NCBI GenBank assembly: GCA_027604185.1
Contig: JADGKB010000004.1
Span: 248,001-312,000, forward strand
From: Boothiomyces macroporosus
Taxonomy: Eukaryota > Chytridiomycota > Chytridiomycetes > Rhizophydiales > Terramycetaceae
Direction: 5' to 3'
DNA length: 64,000 bases
Positions 18,709 to 30,203 of this stretch are shown piece by piece. The position numbers were made by a program, and so were the translations under genes. The notes below the pieces were generated by a model, which worked only from the letters and a program-made list of their open reading frames with translations, did no database searches and had not been told where the DNA came from. Position 1 is the stretch's first letter. Each line of letters opens with the position of its first letter.

Positions 18709-20989
18709 CTATTTATTTGATACATTAGAATCGCTGTCAGAATCTTCGGATTCGCTTGAGCCTGAAGATGACGGTACAGGAGTTGCTTTTGTAGATGACA
18801 CATCTGCATAGAAATCATCGAGGGATATCACTCTTTGTTTGGTTTTCTGGATTCGCTGCACTGGCTTCAGTTCATTAACTATAACCCTATCTCTATTCCA
18901 AGCTTGGGTTTCCTAAAGTTAAAAATCATTTACAGGAACTACTCTTTGGTCAGAATTTAGGACTTCAGTTGGCCAATCTGGTAGTTTACGATATCCTTCC
19001 ATTTCCACATCAAAATATTGAGACATTGTACCAATAGTAAATGCAGATTCTATCATAAAGTATAATTACCATGAAGTGGAATCGAAGTTGGTTTTGGAGG
19101 AAGTTGAGTCAATATCTCTGAGAGTCTTTTGCATTTGTTTACATCTGAAGAAACTGTGTTCAATGAGTTTTCCAGCCATCTGATTTGGTCCCGGATATCA
19201 TAGTCTGTGTCTGCGGCACCCATTTTGAAACAATATTCTTTGGCAATTTTGATAAAGTTGGTAATTTTACCGTCAAATCTGTCTGGACTAATTATTGTTT
19301 GAAGAACCAGTAATACTGAAAGCACGATTATTTGGAATTTAACATTAGAATCCTGCATTTTAAAAGTATTCAATGAAATTCGAAGAGCATCTGGCCCATG
19401 CGCAAAAGCTGAAACATGCCTTCCAATTAACCATAGTATTGACGCACGAGCTAAAGGAACGGTAATACCGTCATATTTTAACACTAGATAGCCAATCAAT
19501 CTTTCTGTGGATATACTTTCATCATTTATATCCACCTTGGACTGCAAAAGACAACGAATAGTAATTATAGCCTCACCGACAACGACATCTACAGTAAGGG
19601 ATTTGTTACCATTTGAAGACCCCAATAAAGATATTAATATTTCAAGTGTCGACTGAGCAATTTTAGGTAATCTCAAAGCAAAAGATCTCCAGACCTGCAT
19701 ACTTTTTTGGGCAAAGTCCGTTTCTGGCGACTTTGAATAAACCTTGAATTCATTCAAAACCCAAAAGGCATTTTCCTCATCCACGAGTAAATTTAATATT
19801 TCCAGCTTGATGTTTCTTACTGATTTGGTTTCGTTTTCGTAGATTGCAAATCGATAAAGAAACTTACCCCAGTATGTTTTGTCTCTAATAATAAATTGCT
19901 TCATGGCATTCAGAATAACCAACTGCTCCTGCCTTGGACGACATAGTGTATGAACTAGTGCCCGAATCGAATCTTGTTTCAAATCAGCACATCCAAAATC
20001 GTAAGAAATATTTGTCACAACTAGCACAATCAACGGATTTTGCGAATATAGTAGTCTCTTGATATTGTTAACGAATAGATTCAGATCTCTATCATTGATT
20101 TCACCATTTGTCAATTTTGGGTCAGTGAAATGTCGTCTTGAATAGCGATAAAGTAGTTCTATCATTGGGAATTGATCCCACTCATCCGCCACTGAAATCA
20201 AGTTACAAATCTTTGTGAAATTTGGGTGAACTAAATCAAATCGGTCTGAATCAAAATTAATTACCTGGACAGATTTCATTCAAAGCAGAGATTGTTGGCC
20301 CAATAACAATTGGCGATTTATCACTGAGCAATACCTGTATTATTTCAACCAAGCTTTCCTTTTGAGTTGAATCCATTCTAGGTTAATGGGAATAAACCTA
20401 TAACATTTTGGAAGCGATATTGCGACAGCTTTCCTGACAAATGGCGATAAATCTGAAATTGCTTTTTTGAACGCCATAATCATTATCGGGATTATTAATG
20501 GTACTATAGTAAACTACTATATACCTTTAATGCTAGATAGCACTCTCAAAGCCACCGTTCTAATAATAGGATTTGGATCAGATAAATCTTTTTGAAATGT
20601 GTTGATTGAAAGCAACGATAAATCCGGTTCTTCTTCCGCGTATTTCAATAAATAGATGTAAACCAACTTTCTGACTTGAAATGAAGTCGACGCTACGTTC
20701 TTGATGACCTTGGCGAAATACTTTGATACGTTCTCTCCCCTCGACATCAACGCCAGTAACTTCTTTAGCGCCGTTATTTTATCCTTCTCGTACTGAATTA
20801 ATTCGACATTACGGATGACTCTAAATCTTGATCGATATCTTTTTCTGTAGCGTCAAACACATTTGATATCCCTCCCAATTCCTTTGTCCGCTCAACTAAC
20901 TGTGATGCCCATTTGTATGTAAGCTTCGAGGCTTCCGTGTATCCGATTTGATTTGCCAGTTGAGTCGCTTGACTCAGCACTTTGTCCAT
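18709..20989 (-). CDS. APL6: AP-3 adaptor complex subunit beta
   Basis: Large subunit of the AP-3 clathrin-adaptor-like complex, which sorts cargo from Golgi or endosomes to vacuole and lysosome-related organelles. Product 719 aa after six introns of 19-21 nt. The N-terminus reads MDKVLSQATQLANQIGYTEA. The adaptin trunk carries diagnostic stretches: LVYIYLLKYAEEEPDLSLLS, NTFQKDLSDPNPIIRTVALR, LALRVLS-type repeats, ICPDRFDLVHPNFTKICNL and WDQFPMIELLYRYSRRHF. The C-terminus ends in a Ser/Asp/Glu-rich hinge (SSSGSSESEDSDSDS), typical of AP-3 beta. The ear domain present in longer homologues is missing, as in some fungi. Its start lies 30 bp from the divergent CaMKII-AD gene. Confidence 0.93.
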
Positions 20990-21019
20990 TTTTGATTTGG
21001 AGAATCTCGAAACGAAAAT

Positions 21020-21458
21020 ATGGCGGTACTTCCCACATTTGCATATTCTGACCAGCAATTAGAAAAGGAAATCTTGCAGTTGAATCAGCGCTTACTCAAT
21101 TCAATTGTAAATGGCGACTGGGCAGTCTACAAGGAGTTGTGCGCGAATGATATTGTATCTCTTGCTAATTTAGACTTGCTTTGAACCGGAAACTGGTGGC
21201 CATCAGGTAGAAGGCATGCCATTTCATAAATTCTTTTTTCCTGAAAATGCATTAACTGATGGGGATCGAGAAGTCACTATGGCTTCCCCAAAGATCCGCA
21301 TTCTGTCAAAAGATAGAACGAGCGTATTGATCAGCTATGTAAGAGTAAACCAAAGATGCAAAGATAATGCGCAGCTCTCTTATTTCCCAGAAACAAGAAT
21401 CTGGTCACTCATCGATGGGAAATGGAAGCATGTCCACTTTCACAAATCCAAGTATTGA
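21020..21458 (+). CDS. Stand-alone CaMKII association-domain protein (SnoaL/NTF2-like fold)
   Basis: Product of 139 aa with one 19-nt intron (21155-21173). The sequence follows the calcium/calmodulin-dependent kinase II association domain: LLNSIVNGDWAVYKELC, then TCFEPETGGHQVEGMPFHKF, then VLISYVRVNQ and TRIWSLIDGKWKHVHFHKS. This domain normally forms the oligomeric hub at the C-terminus of animal CaMKII. Here it is a complete small gene with its own ATG and no kinase part. Stand-alone copies exist in bacteria and diverse eukaryotes; their role is unclear, probably a homo-oligomer that may bind small ligands. Transcribed away from AP-3 beta with only 30 bp between start codons. Confidence 0.88.
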
Positions 21459-21627
21459 ATAAATTCAGTTGCTGATTAGATTACGATGGTGATGAGATGA
21501 AGTGACTGTCTCCAAACAAAAATCCTACTTGATTGAGCTACCTGTTATATTAACTGAACAGTGAGCAGCTATTGAGAGCAGCGTAAGTACTCGTAATATT
21601 CGTACTTTGGATTTCAACTTTTTTAAA

Positions 21628-22489
21628 ATGGTAAAATTAGCTTTGGTTCAACTTTTGGTATCCTCTAACAAACAGCAAAATCTAAAGAGAGCAGCAACGC
21701 TCATCAAAGAAGCTGCAAACAAAGGCGCCAACATTGTGGTATTGCCGGAATGTTTCAATTCGCCATATGGAATTCAATACTTTGAAGAGTACGCCGAGGA
21801 GCTCCACGGAGAAACCGCAAGAGCTCTAAGTGCTATGGCCAAGGAATCAAATGTCTATCTTATTGGCGGTTCTTTCCCTGAAATCCAATTCGGAAAATAT
21901 TACAACACTTGCACCATATGGAACAGGGTAGGAGAACTGATTGGCACTCATAGAAAGGTGCGAAATAACTAATCACAGGTGCATTTGTTTGATATTGATA
22001 TTCCGGGAAAGATTACTTTTCAAGAATCCAAGGTGCTATCGCCAGGTAATGAGTTGACTTTGGTTGATACCGAACACGGAACTATCGGAGTTGGAATATG
22101 CTATGATATTAGATTCCCTGAGATGGCAATGATTGCTGCAAGAAAAGGAGCTTTTGCCATGATTTATCCAGGTATTTTCAGCTGTTGATCAAGGTGCATT
22201 CAATACCACCACAGGCCCGCTACACTGGGAATTGCTCCAAAGAGCTAGGGCAGTCGATAATCAAATGTTTGTTGCTGCTTGTTCTCCAGCTAGGGATACC
22301 TCTGCGACATACCATGCTTGGGGACATTCAACTGTTGTCGATCCAATGGGTAAAGTATTGGCAACCACTGAAGAATCTGAGGCAATAGTAGAAGCTGAGC
22401 TTGATATCGAAGAGATGAAGAATGCTAGAACATCAATCCCAGTGTCTTTCCAACGAAGATTTGACTTGTACAAGAATGTTGCCGAATAA
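21628..22489 (+). CDS. NIT2: Omega-amidase (Nit2-type nitrilase)
   Basis: Product of 272 aa, introns of 21 and 22 nt. It carries the carbon-nitrogen hydrolase triad: Glu41 in VVLPECFNSPYG, Lys in GTHRKVHLFDIDIPG (restored by the first splice) and Cys in GVGICYDIRFPE. The motifs SGAFN-type GAFNTTTGPLHWELLQRARA and the C-terminal WGHSTVVDPMGKVLA fit the Nit2 branch. Nit2 hydrolyses alpha-ketoglutaramate and alpha-ketosuccinamate to the keto acids plus ammonia, closing the glutamine transaminase cycle. Length is normal for the family. No mitochondrial presequence is seen. Convergent with an acyltransferase gene, 44 bp between stops. Confidence 0.92.
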
Positions 22490-22533
22490 GACATTTGTCA
22501 ACTATTTCAGGAGTTTTGCAGCTTAAAAATGAT

Positions 22534-24862
22534 TTATTTACTAGTTGGTTCAATAAAAACAATATTAGATTTGTCACTTTGTGGAGTGTTACTGGCAGAT
22601 CGCAACTCCTTATCAAAGTCAAAACTAGGATTAATCTAAAGTACTCTAATGGTTCAGAATGAGGACGCATTGCATTTGAAGCAGTTTCTGAAAGGAAATC
22701 TTCCGATCTGTTTGATTGGTAAGAATAAACACTGCTACTTCTCGAAATTGGATTATCAGAAATCAATGAGGATACGTTTTTTGAAAGCAATGAAGAGCTG
22801 GTGCTTGCTTTTCGAATGATATTTGAAAAGGTGCTGGTTAGACTATTTGTGCGACGTGGAGAAGAGACTGGGTGTATTTCCTGACGCAAGTTTGAATTCG
22901 GAATCAGTCTTGAACCCCGTGAACGCATATGGTCCAAAAATGATAGTGTTCGGTGTGGGTTATCCAGCTCATTTGGCACATCGTCAGTAACCATAGCTTG
23001 TTGGTTATCCGTTGAATCTCTTCCTTCAACGATTATAGAATCATTGGCGGTAGAAGATTCATCATCTTCAGGAAGATGGAATTGACTAAACTCGACTTTG
23101 GACAACCTCTGCGACCGTCTTTTCACAAACTCGTCCAAGTTTTCTGGAATAATTTGCTGGCTAAACCTTTGTGATTGTCTCTTTTCAGTCCTCTGTGGTA
23201 AAACTGGTGGAGGTTCTTTAACTACGAAAACAGTAGCCCGCAAATATCGCACAAGGGCAGAACCCACCTTGACACAGGGTTGTTCAACTACATGGTGTAC
23301 AATAGTCGCTACTAAAAGCGACATTAAAATTCCAGCAACCAAGTTGTCAAGCAAGATTAAACTGGTATTTGGATTAACATAGTCCCTCCATAATCGTTGA
23401 TACTCTCGTAATCCAATAAAATGACATAAATACAGAGGAAAAGACACTTCTCCAGCGTACATGAAAAAGTCCCACAGGAAAACTGCCGAAAACGAACTTG
23501 TTCGTCCACCAAAACAAACTAGAAATACAAGTATACCACAAAGATAGGCACAGAATCTCGTAGTAACAAATTCTTGATCAAACCATGATTCAGCATAAAC
23601 GTTTCCATGAATAAATACATATGTTGAATTGGTTGACCAGACATCTGGCCAATCATTGGCTATAGTTATGTTGTTGTTTCCAAAATAGTTGCCTTGATAC
23701 CAAGGAAACTGAAAAATCGTATATACAATAATGAGCCAAAGGCTAACATCACACAGGAAAAACAGCAACCTTTTGAATCGCCTGTTAAAAGTTGTTTTCT
23801 TATCGGTTGATGCTTCCTCTGCAGGTGAAATAGGCTTTGGTACTAGATTATTCTGTTCTAGCAAGTACAATATGATAGCAGTTTGGCTTCCAACCCAAAA
23901 CCTAAAGTAATGAGGAGGTAAATGATGCTTGTTGAAATCACCTTCGTACCACCAATAAGTGTCCAATACACCTGGCAGTGCTAGCCAAGTCCAAAATACC
24001 ATATGGATAGTTCGAAATATAGACATTTTAAGCAAATCTTTAGATATTCTTTGGATGTACTTCAGAGTGGTTTCTTTTGGTTGATTGTTCTTTTCCCGAT
24101 CCTCTCGCTCTTTTTTAGATACAAAGAAGGTATGATCTAAATGCTGCGCGACTTCAAAGGATAGTATAATGAATGGGATTACAAAATAGTATTCAAATTC
24201 GGGTGGAATAGTCCAGAATATCGATTGTACATTGTAAAACACTGCGTATGGCAGTATATCAGATGGCGGAAGTGCTGTCCCGTTTCCATCAGAGTAATAT
24301 GCTTGTTTTTGAAAGTCGTCTCCTTGAAATCTCGGAAGTGAAGTTGCCAATATCACAATTACGATATATACAGGATATATCCGAAAAAACCGCCTAATGA
24401 AATATGAAATCCATCGCAAAGACAGTACTGGGATCCTGTAGTGGTAGAATGGAAGTGTGTAGTATTTCACATCGGATTCACGTTTGATATCGTACAGCCC
24501 ACGATATGTCAATAAAAAGGCAGATAATACGAAAAAGAAAATAACTCCTATAGATCCAAACTCGTACATGGTATCCTAATATCAAATTGAATTGTTACCC
24601 ATCCTCCAAGAACATGTTGCCCGTGATCATAGGAATTTTGGTGCAAATAAACTACTGATAGCGCTGCTACACCACGCAAGCCCGACAAACAAGGGATAAG
24701 TGTTGCTCTTGTTGGAGGCAGATCTTTTTGCTTATTTTCAGGTTGCTCGCTACTGATCTGTTGAATTTGTGACTGATCTGTGCCGGATTCATTAACAATC
24801 GGACCAGTTGAAGGTATTCCGGAATCAGCGTTGGGCTGCAATACAATAATATTATTTTCCAT
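22534..24862 (-). CDS. Acyltransferase-3 family membrane protein, copy A
   Basis: Product of 761 aa with introns at 24576-24598 (23 nt) and near the 3' end (20 nt). After a polar N-terminus comes the acyltransferase-3 signature DLPPTRATLIPCLSGLRGV, continuing AALSVVYLHQN with the family's membrane His. Splicing then joins GGW to DTMYEFGSIGVIFFFVLSAF. About ten membrane helices are visible, with SIFWTIPPEFEYYFVIPFI and FPLYLCHFIGLREYQRLW as strong blocks. The C-terminal ~220 residues are cytosolic-looking, Ser/Arg-rich and low in complexity. Relatives (OafA, NRF-6/NDG-4) move acyl groups onto sugars or lipids across membranes; the substrate is unknown. It is the most diverged of three neighbouring paralogues. 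Confidence 0.88.
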
Positions 24863-25491
24863 CAAATATTATACTTTTCCGTGTAAAGTTTTTTTTTGAT
24901 TGCTAGAATCACATGAGAGGAAACTGACCAAATCTGATACTAGGTTTCATCCTTGTTGAAAAAAGATATTAGCCTACATAAATGGGCAACAGAAAAATTA
25001 GTGATAGAGTAAATGCATTCTCGTACTCTATCTTGCGGTACAGTGTCTCGCCCTAGTGTTATCAAAAAGTATTCTGAAACAACGGGAAACTTTTCGGTCA
25101 AATAAATAGCAAATTCAAAAGTTATAGATGGATGGTGAGATTATCACCAAGCGGGAATACAACAAAGCTGCAATTTCTGTTCCAGAATCACTTTCCAAAG
25201 TTTATCCAAGAGCGTAAAATAATCCTCAAATTTATGGCTACTGCGCCACTGTATTTGCGGTTCTCCTTATTTCAGGCTGACAGAAAGATAGAGCAATCTC
25301 TGGGTTGCACAGCGTAGCATTAGCTTCATCTTTATCAAAGTTAAGGTCTCCACTTTCCAAGGCACGCTTTCAATCGAATTTTCTTTTAGTCTGATCTTTG
25401 GAACTGCAATTCCCCCGCCCCTTAATTTTTTCTTATTTGATGCAAATGCCACACCCTAATTAGGACTGGATTTTCTACTATTTTTTTGATA
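24863..25491. other. Intergenic between divergent acyltransferase paralogues A and B
   Basis: 629 bp, the longest clear gene-free stretch. It contains a poly-T run just upstream of copy A and scattered short ORFs without family resemblance. A GC-richer patch (about 25390-25430, containing cccccgcccc) stands out from the AT-rich background. No tRNA or repeat recognised. It probably holds two promoters. Confidence 0.6.
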
Positions 25492-27469
25492 ATGGTGAAC
25501 CAAAATCCTGAACCTATCAAAAAGGAAGAACCAAAGAAACCAAAGGTCGGAGACTTGCCTCCTACTAGAGCTACAATGATTCCGTGTTTGTCCGGAATGC
25601 GTGGAGTTGCTGCATTGTCCGTAGTCTATCTTCACTTGAACGGTTTTGGCCATGGTCAACAATTCGCTGGTGGATGGGTAGGATCCTTGCTAACTCTAGG
25701 ATACAATGTACGAATTTGGGTCCATGTCCGTCATTTTCTTTTTTGTCTTGTCTGCGTTCCTTTTAACTTACAGAGGTCTGTATGATATCAAGAGAGAATC
25801 TGATTTACTGTATGTCACACTTCCTATTTACAACAAACGAGTTCCTATGCTGAGCATGCGATGGATTTCCTATTTCATCAGAAGAGTGTTCAGAATTTAC
25901 CCAGTATTTATCATTGTTGTTGCAATGGCTATATTTGTCCCTCGCTTTCAAGGTGATCCAGTCGACTCTCAAGCATATTACATGGACTTTAACACTGGTG
26001 CTGCAATTCCTCCCTCCGACTTTTTACCATACACAATATTCATCAATGTACAGTCCATTTTCTGGTCCATTCCTCCTGAATTCGAATACTATTTTGTTAT
26101 CCCGATAATCATTACCAGTTTCGAAGCTGCTACATACGCTGATAGTGTGATTTTCATTTCCAAGAAGGAAAGAGAAGACATTGAAAAAGGAAAGGATAGT
26201 TTGGCTGAATTACCTTTCTTTGAAAGAATGGTCAAGACCTTTTTCAGAAATTTGTTGTTATCCGTATTCAGAATTTTACACCTTTTATTCTGGAGCTACT
26301 TTTCACTTCCCGGCGTATTGGATACTCCTGCTTGGTTTGAACGTACGTACAATGTCAATCACCTTCCTCCTCACTTTTTTAGATTCTGGACTGGATCTTT
26401 TGTGGGAATCATGCTGTATTGGATGGAACAAAACCACTTGGTACCAAAACCTCCAACAAAAGAAGAACTAGAGTCCAAAGAAAGAAATGTCAAATTAGTC
26501 GTCTATGCTAAAAAATTCTTCTTTTTCTTGTGTGACATGTCGCTCTGGGCAATCTTACTTGCAATCATTTTCAATTTGCCATGGTATCAAACAAATTATT
26601 TCGGAAAGGTATTGCCTGCAGATACTACTTGGCCACCATCCTATCAAACAAATACCACTTACGCCTTCTATCACCAGGAAGATTTTAATACTTTGTGGTT
26701 TGATACTATTTTTACCTCAACTAGAATGTGCGCCTACATGTGCGGATTTGTCATCTTTCTGATTTGTTATGGAGCTCGTGACGGAACCTTGTCAAGTTTC
26801 TTTATGTGGGATTTCTTCATGTATTGTGGTGATGTATCGTTCCCGCTCTATCTATGTCACTTTATTGGACTGCGTGAATCCTCCAGATTATGGCTCGAGT
26901 ATCTGAGTCCTACTACACCAATCTTATGGGATCAATTGATTTTGGGACTCTGGTGTGGGCTTGTTATTTCAACTATCATGCACGAGATTGTTGAAAAGAA
27001 TTGTATGAAGTTTGGTAACAAAATTATCAGATACTTGAGAGCCAACGTATTTGTTCAAAAACCATCAAAGGAGCCTGAATATGCCAAAGTGCCAACGGAA
27101 CCCCCAAAGCCTGCTCCAACATTCTCTGAATATTATCAACCCGGTAGTTTGGAAGAATTGGTGGAAATGCGAAAACAAAATTCCAGCGCAATGAGCGGTA
27201 TGACAAGCGCTGAACGCAACAGCGGAGTGCTATCTCGTAGCAACAGTGGTGCTTTCAGCAATAGCGGTGGATTATATCGAAGCGATAGCGGTGCGTTACC
27301 TCGAAATAATAGCAGCTCGGCACTGCACCAAAATAATAATGGCCGAAACAGTGGTGTTCTAGTAAGAACTAACAGCAATGCAAGTTTCCGTGGACATCCT
27401 CCTGTGTTGGAGAGATCTGGATCCAGCAGACTTCACATTGTCACTGTCGATCCTGAAATTCATTATTAG
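25492..27469 (+). CDS. Acyltransferase-3 family membrane protein, copy B
   Basis: Product of 651 aa, one intron 25678-25699 (22 nt), at the same GGW|DTMYEFGS position as in copy A. The N-terminal block DLPPTRATMIPCLSGMRGVA is nearly identical to copy C, and membrane blocks SIFWSIPPEFEYYFVIP and VSFPLYLCHFIGLRESSRLW match both copies. The Arg-Gly-His motif of the family (GMRGVAALSVVYLH) is intact. The C-terminal ~170 residues are cytosolic and become repetitive, rich in Asn, Ser, Gly and Arg (RSNSGAFSNSGG, RSDSGALPRNNS). This looks like recent expansion of a short Ser/Asn repeat. Likely acylates a sugar or lipid at an internal or plasma membrane; substrate not deducible. Confidence 0.88.
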
Positions 27470-27509
27470 TCATATTATCATTATTAAAGCCGTGTAGTTT
27501 AACATTAGT

Positions 27510-29416
27510 TTATTCTGGTTTTCCAAAAATTTCGTTAATCATTGATGATCTCTGGTTACCAAAGCCTTCCAACTCCAAATAAGAATTTCTAGGTTGGGGA
27601 TTACTTGGTGCTGGTTGTGCAGAATGACCCATTACATTCGCAGATTTTCTTTTTTCAATGAGTAATTCCAAGCTTTCGGGTTGCACCCTGTCCGAAAAGG
27701 TTGGCAACGGTGCTGTAAACGTTTCCACTGCTACAGTCTCGATTTCTTCTTTTTCTGGTTTTGGCTTTGGCTTAAATACCGTCGACCGCAAATATCGAAT
27801 ACCTGCATTTCCGATTTTCATGCAAGGCTTTTCAATCAGTTCATGCAGCAAAGTTGCAATAACCAGTGTCAACCAAAGTGCCAGAATGTTTTGATCCAGC
27901 TGAATTAACCTGGTTTCACTAAAGTAATCGACCCACAGCCTCATTGATTCTCTAATACCAATAAAGTGGCAAAGATACACTGGGAAGGATACGTCTCCCT
28001 AATTTTAATAAAAAAGTACGCTGTACATGAAAAATTCCCAAGTGAAGAAGGTCGAAAATGAACCATTGCGGGCACCATAGCATATCAAGAAAATAATGAA
28101 AGCGCACGTGTAAGAACAAAGTCTGGTTGAAGTAAACCTTTGGTCAAAGAATTGCAGATCATAGCCTTTGATAAATGTAATGTATGTTGAATTGAAAGCC
28201 CAATCAGTTGCTGGCCAAGCAGGATCATTTGGGATTGCTTGTCCAAAGTAATTTCCTTGATACCAATTAGTCTGAGAAACGATAACGAAAATAATAATCC
28301 ACAATACTTTGTCGCAGAGGAAAAAGAAAATCCTCTTTGCCCAATTAATCAACATTTGACGTCTTTCAGTAGATTCTTCTTCCTTTTTCGTTATTGGTTG
28401 AGGTACTAGATAGTTTTGTTCTAACCAATATAAAATGATGGCCACAAACGAGCCACTCCAGAATCTAAAGTAGTGAGGAGGAAGATGGTTTTTGTTGTAG
28501 TCGCCATCATACCAAAAGTATGTGTCCAACACACCAGGAAGCGAAAAGTAGCTCCAAAAGATCAAGTGCAAAATCCTGAATACCGAGTACAATAAGTTGC
28601 GAAAGAATTTCTTTAAGATTCGTTCCATAAATGGTAGTCCGGCCAATGGATCATTACCAGCCTCCATTTCTTCCTTTTCCTTCTTGGAGATGAATATCAC
28701 GCTATCTGCATATTGGGCTGCTTCAAAAGTAGTAATGATGAAGGGAATAACAAAGTAGTACTCGATTTCTGGAGGAATAGACCAAAAGATGGATTGGACA
28801 TTAATCAAGAAAATGTACTCGTATATGGATTGTGGTGGCAAACCTGCAGCAGTTTTGAAATTGGCATAATATGGTTGAGTATCCAGTGGATCCCCTTGGA
28901 ATCTGGGAACTGTCGTTGCAATTATAACTATAAAGATGAAAATTGGGTAAATCCTAAAAAATCTTCTAAAGAAGTAGGATATCCAACGCATGCTAAGTAC
29001 CGGAACCTTTTTGTTGTAAAATGGTACAGTGACGTAATACAAGTCAGATTCTCTTTTGATATCGTAAAGCCCTCTGTAAGTTAGTAGAAATGCAGATAGA
29101 ACAAAGAAGAAAATGACAGCCATTGATCCGAATTCGTTCAAACTATCCTAATGGTTACATTTGTATTACCCATCCACCTAAATTAGCATTAATTACCCAT
29201 ATACATCTGGCCATGAGAGAAACTGTTCAAATGAAGATATACAACTGACAATGCAGCTACACCACGCATTCCAGAAAGACAGGGAATCATGGTGGCCCTG
29301 GTAGGCGGCAGATCCTTCACCACAGGCTTTTTGGGAGGCTCTTTGGACTGCTTCGCAGCAACATTCGGTTGATTTGTATTCAACAGGACATTCACTCCGC
29401 TGTTAAATTCTGCCAT
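27510..29416 (-). CDS. Acyltransferase-3 family membrane protein, copy C
   Basis: Product of 614 aa, three introns: 29178-29196 (19 nt), 29148-29169 (22 nt), and a 21-nt one joining FFMYS to GDVSFPVYLCHFIG. The first two flank an 8-nt exon coding the GGW motif. N-terminal signature DLPPTRATMIPCLSGMRGVA, then AVIFFFVLSAFLLTYRGLYD and the shared helices SIFWSIPPEIEYYFVIPFI. The C-terminal tail is shorter than in A and B. It has gained two introns that copies A and B lack. Convergent with copy B, 40 bp between stop codons. The inverted A-B-C arrangement implies local duplication with inversion. Confidence 0.88.
29170..29177 (-). other. 8-nt microexon in acyltransferase copy C
   Basis: Between a 19-nt and a 22-nt intron, eight bases (gtggatgg) remain. 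Joined to the upstream G they code Gly-Gly-Trp. Both paralogues have the same GGW encoded in a continuous exon right before their single intron, so the microexon model is supported by homology. Confidence 0.8.
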
Positions 29417-30203
29417 GGATAAGTCTTTTTTCTACAATTTCTCATGATAAGTGATGAGGCGCAGAAAACACCACTATCCACAATACACACAAATAAAAGG
29501 AGCCAAGCAGCGTAATCTGAAAGAAAAGTAAAAATATATAGATTGCTCCTGTTGGTGCTTACCATGAGCCTCCAAATGGTCTTACCTGAGTAACTGTTAC
29601 TTTTGGTGCACAGCGGTCGATTTAGACCCAATGAATATGGTGGTCCTAAAATGGAAATCGTTTTAATTTTGGCATTGGAAGCTCAGAGATTGAAAAATAC
29701 AGGGTGCAAGTGCTCAAGACGACTCCACTGCTAGTCTGGGGAGCAGATTGTCGTCATTACCATTTTGGAAAACACTGATAGCATAATTTTCATTTGGTGT
29801 AGTGCGTCCTACCCAGTTATATCGCTGTAACAGGAATTTAAGGCATCCCTCTAATCGACAGCTAACTTGTGTTTGTGATGTTTCCGCGGGCTGCAACCCA
29901 CCAAAATGTGGGAAACCTTTAGCCTTGATTTTTGTTCCACCAACACATGGGAAATCAAAAAGGCCTCCAGCTGATTACTGTGGTCAAAAAATAGTATTCG
30001 TTGGATACTTTGTTATAGCAGCTATTGTGAGAATTCAAAGACTGTGAACAGAACTCTAAAAAATCAATTATTTCAGTGCCATTTACTAATAGAAAAATAT
30101 CCGGATAGTTGATTTCTCGCTATCTCTTTCATCACTCACTTTTCCAGAGGCGAAGAGTCACGTGTAAAATTAAAACTGAACAAAAGTTTCCAAATCTCAT
30201 ACC
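29417..30203. other. Unresolved region; possible minus-strand coding exons
   Basis: On the minus strand an open stretch from about 29935 to 29714 reads ...TKIKAKGFPHFGGLQPAE... and ends RLAVESS before a stop. Another, 29631-29392, contains a hydrophobic run (DYAAWLLLFVCIVDSGVFC) and overlaps the start of acyltransferase C by 25 nt. I could not join them with normal short introns and recognise neither. On the plus strand, 29802-30047 is also open. One small gene may be hidden here, or the ORFs may be chance. Confidence 0.3.

Noticed and set aside
22425..22533. Extension of acyltransferase copy A into the omega-amidase 3' end.
   Set aside because: A 20-nt intron in the final coding part switches to the frame that ends FIEPTSK at 22534, avoiding overlap.
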